A stretch of 64,000 nt of DNA from Amycolatopsis acidiphila (GCF_021391495.1 NZ_CP090063.1:3410001-3474000); one strand, 5' to 3'. Shown: positions 42,719 to 54,502, counted from the first letter of the stretch. The notes: generated by a model from the letters alone, not told the origin. A program made the numbers and translations.

Positions 42719-43678
42719 TCAAGCGGGCAGCGTCGCGGGCAGGCCGAAGTCGGTGAGGTCGGCGGTCAGGAAGGCGACCACGTCGGCGACACGACCACCC
42801 CGGACGGTGAGGACGTCCAGGCCGCCGGGCACGTAGGCGTTCGTGGCGTCGTCCCACAGGTACGTGCCGAACGCCAGCTGCCCGTTGGCCGACGTCGGCA
42901 GGAACCGCCACCTCGACAGCAGCGGCCCACTCGCCAGGAACGCCCGGATCGCCTCGGTACCGCGGTACCACCCGGGCTGCGGCGGCATCGAGTACCGCGC
43001 ATCGTCGGTCAGCAACGCGACGATCGCTTCGACGTCCCCCGCCTGCCACGCGTCGGACCAACGCGTCACGAGCTCGTCCACACCCTCGCGACCCAACGCC
43101 CGCAGCGCCGTCTGCTGGCTGGTGCCCGAGGACGTGCCGGCCGCCTTGCGGGCCCGCTGCAGCGCGCTGTTCACGGCGGCCGTCGACGTGTCGAGCAGGT
43201 CGGCGACCTCCGCGGCGGGAAACCCCAGAACGTCCCGCAGGATCAGCGCGGCCCGCTGCGGCGCGGACAACCGCTGCAACGCCGCGACGAACGCCAGCTC
43301 CACACTCTCCCGACCCAGATACCGCGCCTCCGGCGAGACGTCGGGACAGGGCTCGAGCCAGCTGATCTCGCTGTCAGGTGCGCCGGGCAGGACGCCGGTC
43401 GGCAACTCACGCCGGCCGCGCCGCTCGATCGCGGTCAGGCACCGGTTCGTCGCGATCTTGTACAGCCACGCCCGAACGAAGCCGCGCTCGTCGAGCCGGT
43501 CGACGCCGCGCCAGGCCCGCACGAACGACTCCTGCACCGCGTCCTCGGCGTCGTGCACGGACCCGAGCATCCGGTAGCAGTGCGCGAGCAGTTCCTCGCG
43601 ATACGGGCCGACGAGCCGCTCGAAGGCGACCGGGTCCCCGGAGCGGGCGGCGTCCAGGGCGTCGGCGGGAACGTTCAT
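42719..43678 (-). CDS. ECF RNA polymerase sigma factor with SnoaL-like C-terminal domain
   Basis: A 319-residue sigma factor of the SigG/ECF56-like type. Region 2 is [27 protein letters not shown], region 4 [41 protein letters not shown], and residues 195-319 form a SnoaL/NTF2-like domain ([23 protein letters not shown]) thought to gate activity in place of an anti-sigma factor. It is divergent from the small SnoaL-like gene at 43758. Its regulon is unknown; related factors respond to DNA damage or envelope stress. Confidence 0.9.
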   Translation of the reverse strand: MNVPADALDAARSGDPVAFERLVGPYREELLAHCYRMLGSVHDAEDAVQESFVRAWRGVDRLDERGFVRAWLYKIATNRCLTAIERRGRRELPTGVLPGAPDSEISWLEPCPDVSPEARYLGRESVELAFVAALQRLSAPQRAALILRDVLGFPAAEVADLLDTSTAAVNSALQRARKAAGTSSGTSQQTALRALGREGVDELVTRWSDAWQAGDVEAIVALLTDDARYSMPPQPGWYRGTEAIRAFLASGPLLSRWRFLPTSANGQLAFGTYLWDDATNAYVPGGLDVLTVRGGRVADVVAFLTADLTDFGLPATLPA

Positions 43679-43757
43679 GGGGTCATCTTGCTCCTGCGCG
43701 ATGACTTTGCCGGCCGGCGCGGGTTCCAGCTACGACACTCGCCACGAGGAGGACGAC

Positions 43758-44156
43758 ATGACCGACGACGACCGGCGGATCCGCGAACTCATCCGGCGCT
43801 GGGCGAGCGCCGTGCACGACGGCGACCTGGCGACCGTGCTGGCCGACCACGCCCCCGACATCGTGATGTTCGACGTCCCGGCGCCGTACACCGGCGTGCG
43901 TGGCATCGACGCCTACCGCGACACGTGGCCGCCGTTCTTCGAATGGCAGGCCGGTGGAGCGGTGTTCGACATCGAGTCACTCGACGTCGTGGCCGGTGCC
44001 GACACCGCCTTCGCCTACGCGCTGCTGCGGTGCGGGACACCCGAGGAACTCGCGTGTCACCCGGAGCAGCGGCTGCGCCTCACCCTCGGGCTGCGCAAGA
44101 CCGGTGGTCGGTGGATCGTCGTGCACGAGCACCACTCCTTCACCGACGCGTCGTGA
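43758..44156 (+). CDS. SnoaL-like (DUF4440/SgcJ-type) protein
   Basis: A 132-residue cone-fold protein: IRELIRRWASAVHDGDLATVLADHAPDIVMFDVPAP, GIDAYRDTWPPFF, and a C-terminal LGLRKTGGRWIVVHEHHSF typical of the SgcJ/DUF4440 group. GAGGAGG precedes the ATG. Divergent from the ECF sigma gene (79 bp), which suggests common control. Function unproved; such proteins can be isomerases or binding proteins. Confidence 0.82.
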   Translation: MTDDDRRIRELIRRWASAVHDGDLATVLADHAPDIVMFDVPAPYTGVRGIDAYRDTWPPFFEWQAGGAVFDIESLDVVAGADTAFAYALLRCGTPEELACHPEQRLRLTLGLRKTGGRWIVVHEHHSFTDAS

Positions 44157-44204
44157 CCGGCCCGGGGGGCGCCAGGGCCGCGGGGTTACCACTGGCGGGG
44201 TGTC

Positions 44205-44236
44205 TAACTTGATTTGTTCCAGACAAGCGCTCTAAG
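44205..44236. promoter_or_regulatory. FurA box upstream of furA-katG
   Basis: An AT-rich interrupted repeat with CTTG and CAAG arms twelve bases apart (cttgatttgttccagacaag) just before the furA GTG. Actinobacterial FurA/FurS repressors bind such an AT-rich site overlapping the furA promoter and thereby control the furA-katG transcript. Position and composition fit; the exact bases bound are inferred. Confidence 0.55.
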
Positions 44237-44244
44237 GTCGACGC

Positions 44245-44673
44245 GTGAAGTCCGACCTCGAGGCGCAGCTGCGGGCGGTCTCGTTGCGCGTGACGCGGCC
44301 CCGGTTGGCCGTGCTCGCCGCGCTGCGCGAGCACCCGCACGTCGACACCGAGACGGTGATCGCGCTGGTACGCGAGGATCACCCGACCGTGTCCCACCAG
44401 GCGGTCTACGACGTGCTGCGGGCGCTCACCGACGCCGGTCTGGTGCGGCGCATCCAGCCTGCCGGCGCGACCGCCTGCTACGAGTCCCGGGTGGGGGACA
44501 ACCACCACCACGTGGTGTGCCGCTCCTGCGGCGCGATCGCGGACGTCGACTGCGCCGTCGGCCAGGTCCCCTGTCTCACCGCCTCGGACGACCACGGCTA
44601 CGTGATCGACGAGGCGGAGGTCGTGTACTGGGGCACCTGCCCCGACTGCGCGGCCGAACGCACCCCCCAATGA
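44245..44673 (+). CDS. furA: Fur-family redox-sensing repressor FurA
   Basis: A 142-residue Fur/PerR-type repressor starting with GTG. The winged HTH is VTRPRLAVLAALREHPHVDTETV to HQAVYDVLRALTDAGLVRR; metal-binding motifs follow as DNHHHVVCRSCG (His cluster and CxxC) and CPDC near the C terminus. It lies 23 bp upstream of katG, the conserved actinobacterial furA-katG arrangement, where oxidation of FurA derepresses both genes. The promoter carries a Fur-like box. Confidence 0.93.
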   Translation: MKSDLEAQLRAVSLRVTRPRLAVLAALREHPHVDTETVIALVREDHPTVSHQAVYDVLRALTDAGLVRRIQPAGATACYESRVGDNHHHVVCRSCGAIADVDCAVGQVPCLTASDDHGYVIDEAEVVYWGTCPDCAAERTPQ

Positions 44674-44696
44674 TCCGCCAGCTCGGAAGGAAGTAG

Positions 44697-46973
<2,277 letters not shown>

Positions 46974-46985
46974 TCCGGCTGCACC

Positions 46986-47026
46986 GACGAGCCCGGCCGA
47001 TCCACCAGCGATCGGCCGGGCTCGTC
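46986..47026 (+). terminator. katG terminator hairpin
   Basis: A perfect 17-bp stem (gacgagcccggccgatc with gatcggccgggctcgtc) and seven-base loop, 12 bp after the katG stop, followed by cccttcct. This is the strongest terminator in the window. Confidence 0.9.
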
Positions 47027-47135
47027 CCTTCCTGACGGGCACCGGCGCCGCGACGCGATCTTCGTCGACACGGGAGCTGATCACGCCCCGCAACGGGGTT
47101 TCGAAGCAGCCGGGTGGTTTGGCAACATTGCACGG

Positions 47136-48515
47136 ATGAGCCAGACCACCGAAGCGGGACCGCGCTCGAACCTCCGGCAGCGGCACGTCCGCATGATCGC
47201 GCTCGGCGGCATCATCGGCGCCAGCCTGTTCATCGGCAGCGGCGCCGTGATCCACACCGTCGGCCCGGCGGCGGTGCTGTCCTACGCGATCGGCGGGCTG
47301 TTGGTCGTGCTCGTCATGCGCATGCTCGGCGAGATGGCCGCGGCCTCGCCGAAACTGGGCTCGTTCATGGAGTACGCCCGCGAGTCACTCGGCGGCTGGG
47401 CGGGTTTCACCATCGGCTGGCTGTACTGGTACTTCTGGGTCGGCGTGGTGGCGTTCGAGGCGGTGGCGGGCGCGAAGATCCTGGTCGGCTGGGTGCCGGC
47501 GGTGCCGCAGTGGGTGTTCTCGCTGGCGTTGATGCTGCTGCTCACGGCGACGAACCTGGCGTCGGCGCGTTCCTTCGGGGAGACCGAGTTCTGGCTGGCG
47601 TCGGTCAAGGTCGCCACCATCGTGGTGTTCCTGGTGCTCGGCGTGCTCTTCGTGCTGGGCTGGTGGCCGCAGGGCACGTTTTCGGTCGGCAACATCGGGC
47701 TCGACGGGTTCTTCGCCACCGGCGGGTTCTCGGTCGTGCACGGGGTGGTCATCGTGATCTTCTCCTACTTCGGCACGGAGATCGTCACGATCGCCGCCGC
47801 CGAGTCCGCGGAGCCCGCGAAGGCCGTGACCAAGGCGACGGCGACCATCGCGTGGCGGGTGGTCCTGTTCTACGTCGGCTCGGTGGCGCTGATCGTGATG
47901 ATCACGCCGTGGCGCGAGGTGCCCAGCGACACCAGCCCCTTCGCCGCCGCGTTCGGACGGTTCGGCATTCCCGCGGCCGAGACGATCGTCAGCGTCGTGG
48001 TGCTGACTGCCGCGCTGTCCGTGCTGAACTCCGGCCTGTATACGGCTTCGCGCATGCTCTTCGCACTCCGGCGGCACGGCTGGGCGCCGCGCTGGATCGC
48101 CGACACCAGCCGGCGAGGCGTGCCGTGGAAGGCGATCATCCTGTCCACTGTGGTCGGTTACGTCGCGGTGATCATGAGCTATGTCGCGCCGGACACCGTT
48201 TTCTACTTCATCATCAACTCGGCTGGTGCGGTGGCGTTGTTCGTGTACGCCATCATCGCGGGCTCGCAACTGCGGATGCGGCGCAGGCTCGAGGCGGCCG
48301 CCCCGGAGAGGCTGAGCCTGCGGATGTGGGGGTATCCGTGGCTGACGTGGGTCACCCTGGCCGGCACCCTTGCCGTGGTGGTGTCGATGCTGTTCGTGGC
48401 GGACGCGCGCTCGCAGCTGTATCTGAGCGTGATCAGCCTCGTGGTGATCCTGCTGCTGTATCTGCTGGTCCGCCGTCAGGGCAAGCCGGTGGCGAGTCCC
48501 GAGGCCCGATCGTAG
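47136..48515 (+). CDS. Amino acid permease (APC superfamily, AnsP/GabP type)
   Basis: A 459-residue, twelve-helix transporter. Helix 1 has the unwound substrate motif GGIIGASLFIGSGAVIHTVGP; the amphipathic signature EMAAASPKLGSFMEYARESLGGWAGF follows; SEPAKAVTKATATIAWRVVLFYVGS marks helix 6-7. It should import an amino acid or GABA with H+. It stands alone downstream of the katG terminator; the following sequence is a RraA-family relic. Confidence 0.92.
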   Translation: MSQTTEAGPRSNLRQRHVRMIALGGIIGASLFIGSGAVIHTVGPAAVLSYAIGGLLVVLVMRMLGEMAAASPKLGSFMEYARESLGGWAGFTIGWLYWYFWVGVVAFEAVAGAKILVGWVPAVPQWVFSLALMLLLTATNLASARSFGETEFWLASVKVATIVVFLVLGVLFVLGWWPQGTFSVGNIGLDGFFATGGFSVVHGVVIVIFSYFGTEIVTIAAAESAEPAKAVTKATATIAWRVVLFYVGSVALIVMITPWREVPSDTSPFAAAFGRFGIPAAETIVSVVVLTAALSVLNSGLYTASRMLFALRRHGWAPRWIADTSRRGVPWKAIILSTVVGYVAVIMSYVAPDTVFYFIINSAGAVALFVYAIIAGSQLRMRRRLEAAAPERLSLRMWGYPWLTWVTLAGTLAVVVSMLFVADARSQLYLSVISLVVILLLYLLVRRQGKPVASPEARS

Positions 48516-48654
48516 GCGCGGAACTGCTCGAGCAGACCCGGGTCACGTCGTCGGTCCGCCTCCCACGACCGGGCAGCGGAGCGGTTCGCCCGCGAAGTAG
48601 CCCAGGCCGGGGAACAGCACGCTGACCATCGGCGTGCCCACGAAGGCGGCGGGT

Positions 48655-49186
48655 GTGGTGGTCACCGCCGCGACGCCCTCGACGGCATCGGGTACTTCGA
48701 CATCGGCCTGATGGACCCCGAGGTGCGGCCGCTCTGGTCCGGCATGCGGTTCTGGGGTGCGGTCGCGACCATCCGGTGCGTCCCGGCGAACCGTCCGATG
48801 TGGAAGCTCGATACGACGAAGGACATCGTCGACGCACACCGGATCTGGTTCGACCAGGCCGGTCACCGGCAGCCGCCCGGCGACCTGACCGGGCCACGTC
48901 GTGGTCACCGAGTCCGGCGGCGGCCGCGAGGTGGGCTTCTGGGGTTCGGAGAACACGATGGCCGCCATCACGCGTGGCGCCGTCGGCGTGGTGACCGACG
49001 ACCACTGCCGCGAGACGGCCGAGGTGGAGCGCCAGCGCACGCCCCTCGCCGCGCGGCACCGCCGCCGCACCATCATCCCCGGCCGGATCGAGGTGGTCGA
49101 GGTCCAGGGCACCATAGGCGCTGGGTCTGCCCCTCGACCCGACGGTGGACGTCGAGGCCGTCGAGGCCCACTACGCCGGCGTGTGA
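48655..49186 (+). pseudogene. RraA/HMG aldolase-family remnant
   Basis: Three frames carry ordered parts of a RraA-like protein: DALDGIGYFDIGLMDPEVRP and LDTTKDIVDAHRIWFDQAG; then HVVVTESGGGREVGFWGSEN, ITRGAVGVVTDDHCRETAEV and RTIIPGRIEVVEVQGTIGAG; then GLPLDPTVDVEAVEAHYAGV to the stop. About 50 residues before the last block and the N terminus are missing. Non-functional. The family includes pyruvate aldolases of meta-cleavage pathways; a fused, intact copy occurs at 62263-63705. Confidence 0.7.
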
Positions 49187-49191
49187 CACCG

Positions 49192-49228
49192 GGGCGGTGC
49201 CCGGGCCCTGCGGCCGGGGCACCGCCCG
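49192..49228. terminator. Hairpin between convergent units
   Basis: Arms gggcggtgcc and ggcaccgccc pair perfectly, extended inward by GC-rich pairing. It lies 5 bp after the RraA relic stop and 50 bp before the end of the convergent molybdenum oxidase operon. Confidence 0.65.
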
Positions 49229-49277
49229 CGCGTCCTGGGCCGCCCTGGAAGGGAGCCTCGTCCCACGGCGGGCGTCG

Positions 49278-51449
49278 CTAGTCCAGCAGGTCCTCGATCA
49301 CGATGGGGATGTGGCGGACCCGGATGCCGGTGGCGTTGTGGACGGCGTTGGCGACGGCCGCCGCCATGCCGACCGTGCCGATCTCGCCCAGTCCTCGCGC
49401 ACCGACGGCGTTGTGCAGGGTGTCCGGGTACTCGACGAAGTGCACCTCGACGTCGGGGATGTCCGCGTTCACCGGGAGCAGGTAACCGGCGAGGTCGGCG
49501 TTGGCCGGACGGCCGTTCGCCTCGATCTCCAGGCCCTCGTGCAGCGCGGCCGACACGCCCCAGATCATGCCGCCGCTGAGCTGGCTGCGCGCGGCCTTCT
49601 CGTTGATGATCCGGCCCGCGTCGAACACGCCGAGCATCCGGGACACCCGGGCCTCCCGCGTCCACCTGTGCACGCGGACCTCGCAGAACTGGGCACCGAA
49701 CGAGCTGAACGAGTGCTTGGTCAGCTCCTCGCCGGGTGCCGACGAACCCGTCGCCGAGATCGACGCGTGGTCCACAGCCCGCAGCAGCTCGCCGAACGTC
49801 ATCGCGCGGCCGCCGGCCAGCACCCGGCCGTCGGCGTAGGAGACCTCCATACCCTCGAAGGGCGCTCCCGGGGACGACGCCAGGGCCGCCAGGTCGTCGA
49901 GCACCTTGGCGGCGGCGATCATGATGGCCGTCCCCGCGCTCGCCGTACCGGTCGAGCCGCCGGACATGCCACCGGGCGGAAACGCCGAGTCGCCCAGCCG
50001 CGGGGTGACCCGCTCCGGCGGGATGTCCAGCGATTCGGCGCCCACCAGGGAAAGCACGGTCAGCAGGCCGGTTCCCGGGTCCGCGCCACTGGTCGCGACC
50101 ACGGCGGTGTCGTCCTCCCGTAGGGTGATCTCGACCGTGGCCGGGAACCGCAGGGCCGGGAACATCGCGGTGGCCATGCCGAGGCCGACGAGCCAGTCGC
50201 CGTCGGTGCGGCCGCGCGGCGAGCGGTTCGCCCAGCCGAACCGGGCCGCGCCCACGCGGAAGCACTCGTCGAGATGCTTGCTCGACCACTGCAGGTCCTT
50301 GCCGGGCGGTGCGGTCGAGTTGTTCCGCAGGCGCAGCTCGATCGGGTCCATGTCCAGTGCGACCGCCAGCTCGTCGATCGCGCTCTCCAGCGCGAAGGAC
50401 CCCGGCGCCTCACCCGGCGCCCGCATGAACGTGGTCGGCGGGACGTTCAACGGCACCACCTTCTGGCTGATGGCCAGGTTCTGGGTGGCGTACCACTCGC
50501 GCGAGGTGCCGTGCGAGGTCGGCTCGACGAACGAGCGGCCGGTGTCCGTGCTGCACCACGAGTCGTGCCGCAGCGCGATCAGGGTGCCGTCGGGATCCGC
50601 GCCGAGGGCGATCGTCTGGACGGTCGCCGCGCGGCCCGCGGTCGCGGTGAAGACCTGTTCCCGGGTGAGCGCGGCCTTGACCGGCCGGTCGAGAACCCTG
50701 GCCGCGGCCGCGGCCAGGAACGCCGGCACGGAGGTACGGCCCTTGCCGCCGAAGGCGCCGCCCACGAAGGGGTTCACCGCGTGGACCGACGACAGGTCCG
50801 TGTCCAGGGCTGCCGCCAGGTCCGCCGCCTGCAGGTCGGACCCCTGGTTTCCACTGTAGACAGTCAGGCCGTCCGGGCCCCACACCGCGACCGCGGAATG
50901 CGGCTCCATCGCGGCGTGGTTCTGGGTCGCGGTGGTGTAGGTGGCCTCGACGACCACGGGGCTCGCCGCCAGTGCGTCCTCGATGGACTCGACACCGGGT
51001 GCGAGCACCTCCAGGGACGCCGGCTCTTGCCGGGCCGTCGGCGGCGCGTCCTCGGCCGAGGCGAGGCCGTCCCGGAGCGACGTCAGCGCCGGCCGCCGGT
51101 GGTACGAGACCTCCACGAGCATCGCCGCGTCCCGGGCCTGTTCGAAGGTCTCCGCCACGACGAAGCCGATCGGCTGGCCGTAGTAGGTGACTTCCTTGTC
51201 CTGCAAGGGAACCCAGGTCGCGCCGAGGATCGGGGAGGTCGGCGCGCGCAGCTCCAGCGGGTCGAACGGCGAGTACACGCCGAGCACGCCGGGCGCGCTC
51301 TTCGCCGCCGTGACGTCCATGGCCTCGATCTCGCCGTGGGCGATCGTCGAGAGCACGACGTATCCGTACGCCATCCCGGCGAAGTTGTTGTCGGCACCGT
51401 ACTTGGCCCGGCCGGTGACCTTCAGTGGGCCGTCCACGCGGCTGGTCAT
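49278..51449 (-). CDS. Aldehyde oxidase/xanthine dehydrogenase-family molybdopterin subunit (PaoC-like)
   Basis: A 723-residue large subunit. VGGAFGGKG is the cofactor loop, FMRAPGEAPGSFALESAIDELA the active-site loop and GARGLGEIGTVG holds the catalytic glutamate. It is about 730 residues, as in E. coli PaoC (YagR), and its partners match PaoA and PaoB. It oxidises an aldehyde to an acid with water as oxygen source. The ATG overlaps the stop of the FAD subunit by one base. Last gene of the three-gene operon. Confidence 0.93.
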   Translation of the reverse strand: MTSRVDGPLKVTGRAKYGADNNFAGMAYGYVVLSTIAHGEIEAMDVTAAKSAPGVLGVYSPFDPLELRAPTSPILGATWVPLQDKEVTYYGQPIGFVVAETFEQARDAAMLVEVSYHRRPALTSLRDGLASAEDAPPTARQEPASLEVLAPGVESIEDALAASPVVVEATYTTATQNHAAMEPHSAVAVWGPDGLTVYSGNQGSDLQAADLAAALDTDLSSVHAVNPFVGGAFGGKGRTSVPAFLAAAAARVLDRPVKAALTREQVFTATAGRAATVQTIALGADPDGTLIALRHDSWCSTDTGRSFVEPTSHGTSREWYATQNLAISQKVVPLNVPPTTFMRAPGEAPGSFALESAIDELAVALDMDPIELRLRNNSTAPPGKDLQWSSKHLDECFRVGAARFGWANRSPRGRTDGDWLVGLGMATAMFPALRFPATVEITLREDDTAVVATSGADPGTGLLTVLSLVGAESLDIPPERVTPRLGDSAFPPGGMSGGSTGTASAGTAIMIAAAKVLDDLAALASSPGAPFEGMEVSYADGRVLAGGRAMTFGELLRAVDHASISATGSSAPGEELTKHSFSSFGAQFCEVRVHRWTREARVSRMLGVFDAGRIINEKAARSQLSGGMIWGVSAALHEGLEIEANGRPANADLAGYLLPVNADIPDVEVHFVEYPDTLHNAVGARGLGEIGTVGMAAAVANAVHNATGIRVRHIPIVIEDLLD

Positions 51450-52408
51450 CAACGACTCCCGTCGGTCAGTTCGTGCAACGCGCGGACAATGGTCCGCTTC
51501 AGCAGGGAGATCTTGAAACCGTTCGCGGACAACGGCCTGGCACCCTCGGCGGCCACGGACGCGGCGTCTTCGAAGGACGCCAGGGTCACCGGCGCATCGC
51601 GCAAGGCCGCCTCGACGCCCGGCAGCCGCCACGGCACCGTCGCCACACCGCCGACCGCGACCCGCGCGTCGGCGATGCGCGAGTCCTGGATGTCCAGCGC
51701 GACCGCGGCGGAGCACAGCGCGAACTCGTAGGACTGGCGGTCCCGCACCTTGACGTACGTGGAGCGCGCGGCCCAGGCCAGCCGTGGGACCACGACCTCC
51801 GTGATCAGCTCGCCGGGACGCAGGTCGTTCTCCACGGCGGGAGTGTCGCCGGGCAAGCGGTAGAAGTCGGCGAGCTTGACCGTGCGGTTCCCGGCCGCAC
51901 CGGTCAGCCCGACCTCCGCGTCGAGTGCGACCAGGGCGACCGCGAGGTCGCTGGCGTGCGTCGCCACGCAGTGCTCGCTCGTGCCCAGCACGGCGTGCAT
52001 CCGGTTGGCCCCCGCGATGGCGGGGCAGCCGCTGCCGGGTTCCCGCTTGTTGCAGGGCGTGGCGACATCGCGGAAGTACGTGCAACGGGTGCGCTGCAAC
52101 AGGTTTCCGCCGATGCTGGCCATGTTGCGCAGCTGCTGTGACGCACTCGCCAGCAGGGCCCGGGAGATCACCGGGTAGACGCCCGGATGCCCGGCGACGT
52201 CGCCCATCCGCTCCAGCGCGCCGATCCGCAGCCCGTCGGCGGTGTCGATACCGCGCAACGGCAGCTCGTTGATGTCCAGGACGTGGTGCGGCGTAATGAC
52301 GTTGAGCTTCATCAGGTCGACGAGAGTGGTCCCGCCGGCCAGGAACGTGCCGGGTTCGGCGAGCGCGGCTTCGACGCTCGCGGGTGCCGTGAGCTCAAAC
52401 GGACGCAT
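51449..52408 (-). CDS. FAD-binding subunit of molybdenum aldehyde oxidase (PaoB-like)
   Basis: A 319-residue CoxM/PaoB-type flavoprotein. FLAGGTTLVDLMKLNV is the first FAD loop and NMASIGGNLLQ the second. The following stretch RTRCTYFRDVATPCNKREPG contains extra cysteines (plus one in GSGCPAI) that bind an additional 4Fe-4S cluster in PaoB, distinguishing this set from ordinary CO dehydrogenase-like enzymes. It overlaps the 2Fe-2S gene by 14 bp and the Mo subunit gene by one base. Confidence 0.92.
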   Translation of the reverse strand: MRPFELTAPASVEAALAEPGTFLAGGTTLVDLMKLNVITPHHVLDINELPLRGIDTADGLRIGALERMGDVAGHPGVYPVISRALLASASQQLRNMASIGGNLLQRTRCTYFRDVATPCNKREPGSGCPAIAGANRMHAVLGTSEHCVATHASDLAVALVALDAEVGLTGAAGNRTVKLADFYRLPGDTPAVENDLRPGELITEVVVPRLAWAARSTYVKVRDRQSYEFALCSAAVALDIQDSRIADARVAVGGVATVPWRLPGVEAALRDAPVTLASFEDAASVAAEGARPLSANGFKISLLKRTIVRALHELTDGSR

Positions 52409-52904
52409 CGGCCCGCCTCGCCTGTTCGATCGCCGCGACGATGTTCGGGTAGGCCGAACAGCGGCAGATGTTGCCGGACATGAACTCCCGGACGTCCGCG
52501 TTGTCCTCGATGCGCTGCTCGACCGCGGCCACCGCCGACATGACCTGCCCGGACGTGCAGAACCCGCACTGCAGGGCGTCCTGGTCGACGAAGGCCTGCT
52601 GAACCGGATGCAGCCGGTCGCCTGCCGAGAGTCCTTCCACCGTCCGCACCTGCTGCTTCACGGTGGCGGCCAGGGTGAGGCACGAGAGCACGGGCCGGCC
52701 GCCGACGTGCACGGTGCACGCGCCGCACTGACCTCGATCGCAGCCCTTCTTCGGGCCGGTGATGCCGAGGCGCTCCCGCAACGCGTCCAGCAGCGTCACG
52801 CCGGGATCGACACTGAGTTCTGCTGTCCTGCCATTGACTTCAAGTGAGATGTCCACTGGATCCTTTTCCCGCAGAACGTCCACAAGGGACGACAGTTGCG
52901 GCAT
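52395..52904 (-). CDS. 2Fe-2S subunit of molybdenum aldehyde oxidase (PaoA-like)
   Basis: A two-cluster ferredoxin subunit: GCDRGQCGACTVHVGG for the plant-type cluster and QCGFCTSGQVM with GNICRCSAYPNI for the C-terminal four-helix cluster. First gene of the S-M-L operon. Start uncertain: I use the ATG at 52904 (169 residues); a TTG at 52958 would add 18 residues and lies next to a palindromic operator, which argues against it. Electrons pass from the Mo site through this subunit to FAD. Confidence 0.88.
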   Translation of the reverse strand: MPQLSSLVDVLREKDPVDISLEVNGRTAELSVDPGVTLLDALRERLGITGPKKGCDRGQCGACTVHVGGRPVLSCLTLAATVKQQVRTVEGLSAGDRLHPVQQAFVDQDALQCGFCTSGQVMSAVAAVEQRIEDNADVREFMSGNICRCSAYPNIVAAIEQARRADASV

Positions 52905-52966
52905 GGGTGGGGTGGGAACCACGTCGAGTTCGGGGAAGAACCGGATATCCGCTCGCAACCGAGGCT

Positions 52967-52984
52967 AGCGGATTTTTATCCGCT
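52967..52984. promoter_or_regulatory. TetR operator of the molybdenum oxidase operon
   Basis: A perfect inverted repeat agcggat-tttt-atccgct in the divergent region between the oxidase operon and its TetR gene. A further palindrome cggatatccg (52942-52951) repeats the same half-site 16 bp away on the operon side, suggesting two bound dimers. Confidence 0.7.
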
Positions 52985-53077
52985 TCGCAATGAGCGCTCT
53001 CACCCCGGAGTTGCTCCAGATCAGGGTGGGCCGTGTATTACAGTTCTACCAGGCGGGACCGACCACCGGGAGGGACG

Positions 53078-53650
53078 ATGACGACGGGAGCAGTCGATCC
53101 CCGCCGTGCGGACACCCGGCGCAACCACGAGCGCATCCTCGCCGCGGCGGCGGAGTCGCTGACCTGTTCGGGCGAGGTCTCGTTCAACGCCGTCGCGAAG
53201 AAGGCCGGGGTGGGGGTCGGCACCGTGTACCGGCATTTCCCCACCCGGGAAGCGCTCGTACTGGCGATCTACCGGCGCGAGGTGCGCCACCTCGTCGAGA
53301 TCGTGCCGAGCCTGCTGGAAAAGCACGCCCCGGAGCAGGCCTTCCGGATCTGGGTGGCCGACCACCTCGCGCGTTACATGATGACCAAGCGCGGCCTGGC
53401 CAACGCCCTTCGCACCGCGACGGCGTCCCAAGGGGAACTGCCCGCGAACGCCTACGAGGCCATGGTCGGCGCGGTCTCCGCGCTGTTGGCGGCCAACGTC
53501 GAGGCCGGAACTGTTCGGGCCGACCTGGGCGCGGAGACGGTCCTGCGCGGGCTCGGCGGCCTGCTGTACCTCGACCCGGGCGGCGACTGGCGGAGTCAGG
53601 CCGCGAGCCTGATCGACCTGCTCTGGCGAGGCATGCGCACCGACAGCTGA
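53078..53650 (+). CDS. TetR/AcrR-family regulator of the molybdenum oxidase operon
   Basis: A 190-residue regulator: RRADTRRNHERILAAAAESL, HTH segment SFNAVAKKAGVGVGTVYRHFPTREALV, and a C-terminal domain of the SbtR-like type (ALRTATASQGELPANAYEAM). GGGAGGGACG precedes the ATG. Divergent from the PaoABC-like operon with palindromes between them, so it is the likely repressor, relieved by an aldehyde or related ligand. Confidence 0.9.
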   Translation: MTTGAVDPRRADTRRNHERILAAAAESLTCSGEVSFNAVAKKAGVGVGTVYRHFPTREALVLAIYRREVRHLVEIVPSLLEKHAPEQAFRIWVADHLARYMMTKRGLANALRTATASQGELPANAYEAMVGAVSALLAANVEAGTVRADLGAETVLRGLGGLLYLDPGGDWRSQAASLIDLLWRGMRTDS

Positions 53651-53871
53651 CCCACCTGAGGTTGCGTCCCCTGCTGTACGCCGTGAGCGGTACGTGGGCA
53701 CGTGGCTGGTCGAGTTGCTCGCCGCGGATGTGGTGGCGTACGGCTGGGGCCGGGTCCGTCACTGCCCAAACCGCGACGTGCTCGCCGTCATGATCCCGCC
53801 CTCGCCCCTCGTCGACGCGATGACGGCACAGCTCGCGGCAACCGGCGCGGTGGTTCCCGCCGCGGTTCCGG
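53651..53871. other. Short region with an unassigned small frame
   Basis: A 221-bp stretch between the TetR gene and the hemerythrin gene end. A plus-strand frame from 53694 (GTWLVELLAADVVAYGWGRV...) ends inside the hemerythrin gene and has no ribosome site or known motif. I do not consider it a supported gene. Confidence 0.3.
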
Positions 53872-54441
53872 CTATTCGCCCCGACCGCTGATGCCGTCGC
53901 GCAGCCGGTCGATCAGACCTGCGGCCCTGCCCATGATCTTCTGCACGGCTGGAGCGGGGGGAGTGCCGGGGTGCGGCCGGGTCGGCGCCTTCTTCTTGGC
54001 GGCGGCCATCTGTTCGCCCACTTCGCCGAGCCGGTCGGCGCCGACGGCCGCCCGCACCTCGGGCCACACCTCGTCCTGCTCGTAGCGGATGTGCTTGCGC
54101 CCGTCGTGCAGCAGGCGCTCGACCATCTCGTCGAAGTCGGACTGGTTCGCGGCCGCCTTGTCCAGCGCGTCCAGCAGGTACTTGGCCGCGGCCTCCTGAT
54201 CGACCGCCGGGCCCGCCAGGCCCTCGCCGCCGGGGACCTCCTTGCGCACCATGGGCCAGAAGTACTGCTCTTCCACCGCCTCGTGCTGGGACTCGGCGAT
54301 CACGATCTCCGTGACGAGGCTCTTCCGCGCCTCCAGCAGCTCGTCCGAGGCCCCGTCACGCGCGGCCGGGGCGGCTTGCAGCCGGTCCAGCATCGCGAGC
54401 ACCTTGCGGTGGTCCTCACGCAGGAATTCGATCGCGTCCAT
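53872..54441 (-). CDS. Hemerythrin HHE-domain protein
   Basis: A 189-residue four-helix protein. Iron-ligand candidates are the His of FLREDHRKVL, the His and Glu of QHEAVEEQYFWP, and the His and Glu of KHIRYEQDEVWP. The C-terminal 50 residues are a basic, Pro-rich linker and short helix. Probably binds a di-iron centre and senses or stores O2/NO/peroxide. It is 61 bp downstream of the ECF sigma gene on the same strand, so the two are probably co-transcribed. Confidence 0.88.
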   Translation of the reverse strand: MDAIEFLREDHRKVLAMLDRLQAAPAARDGASDELLEARKSLVTEIVIAESQHEAVEEQYFWPMVRKEVPGGEGLAGPAVDQEAAAKYLLDALDKAAANQSDFDEMVERLLHDGRKHIRYEQDEVWPEVRAAVGADRLGEVGEQMAAAKKKAPTRPHPGTPPAPAVQKIMGRAAGLIDRLRDGISGRGE

Positions 54442-54502
54442 CTCGCGTCTCCCATCATCGGCCTGCGCACCGTGCGTACCCGGGAAGTCCACGGGCGAAC
54501 CG

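Noticed and set aside
53694..53891. Small plus-strand gene after the TetR regulator
   Set aside because: No ribosome site, no recognisable motif, and it ends inside the hemerythrin gene on the other strand.
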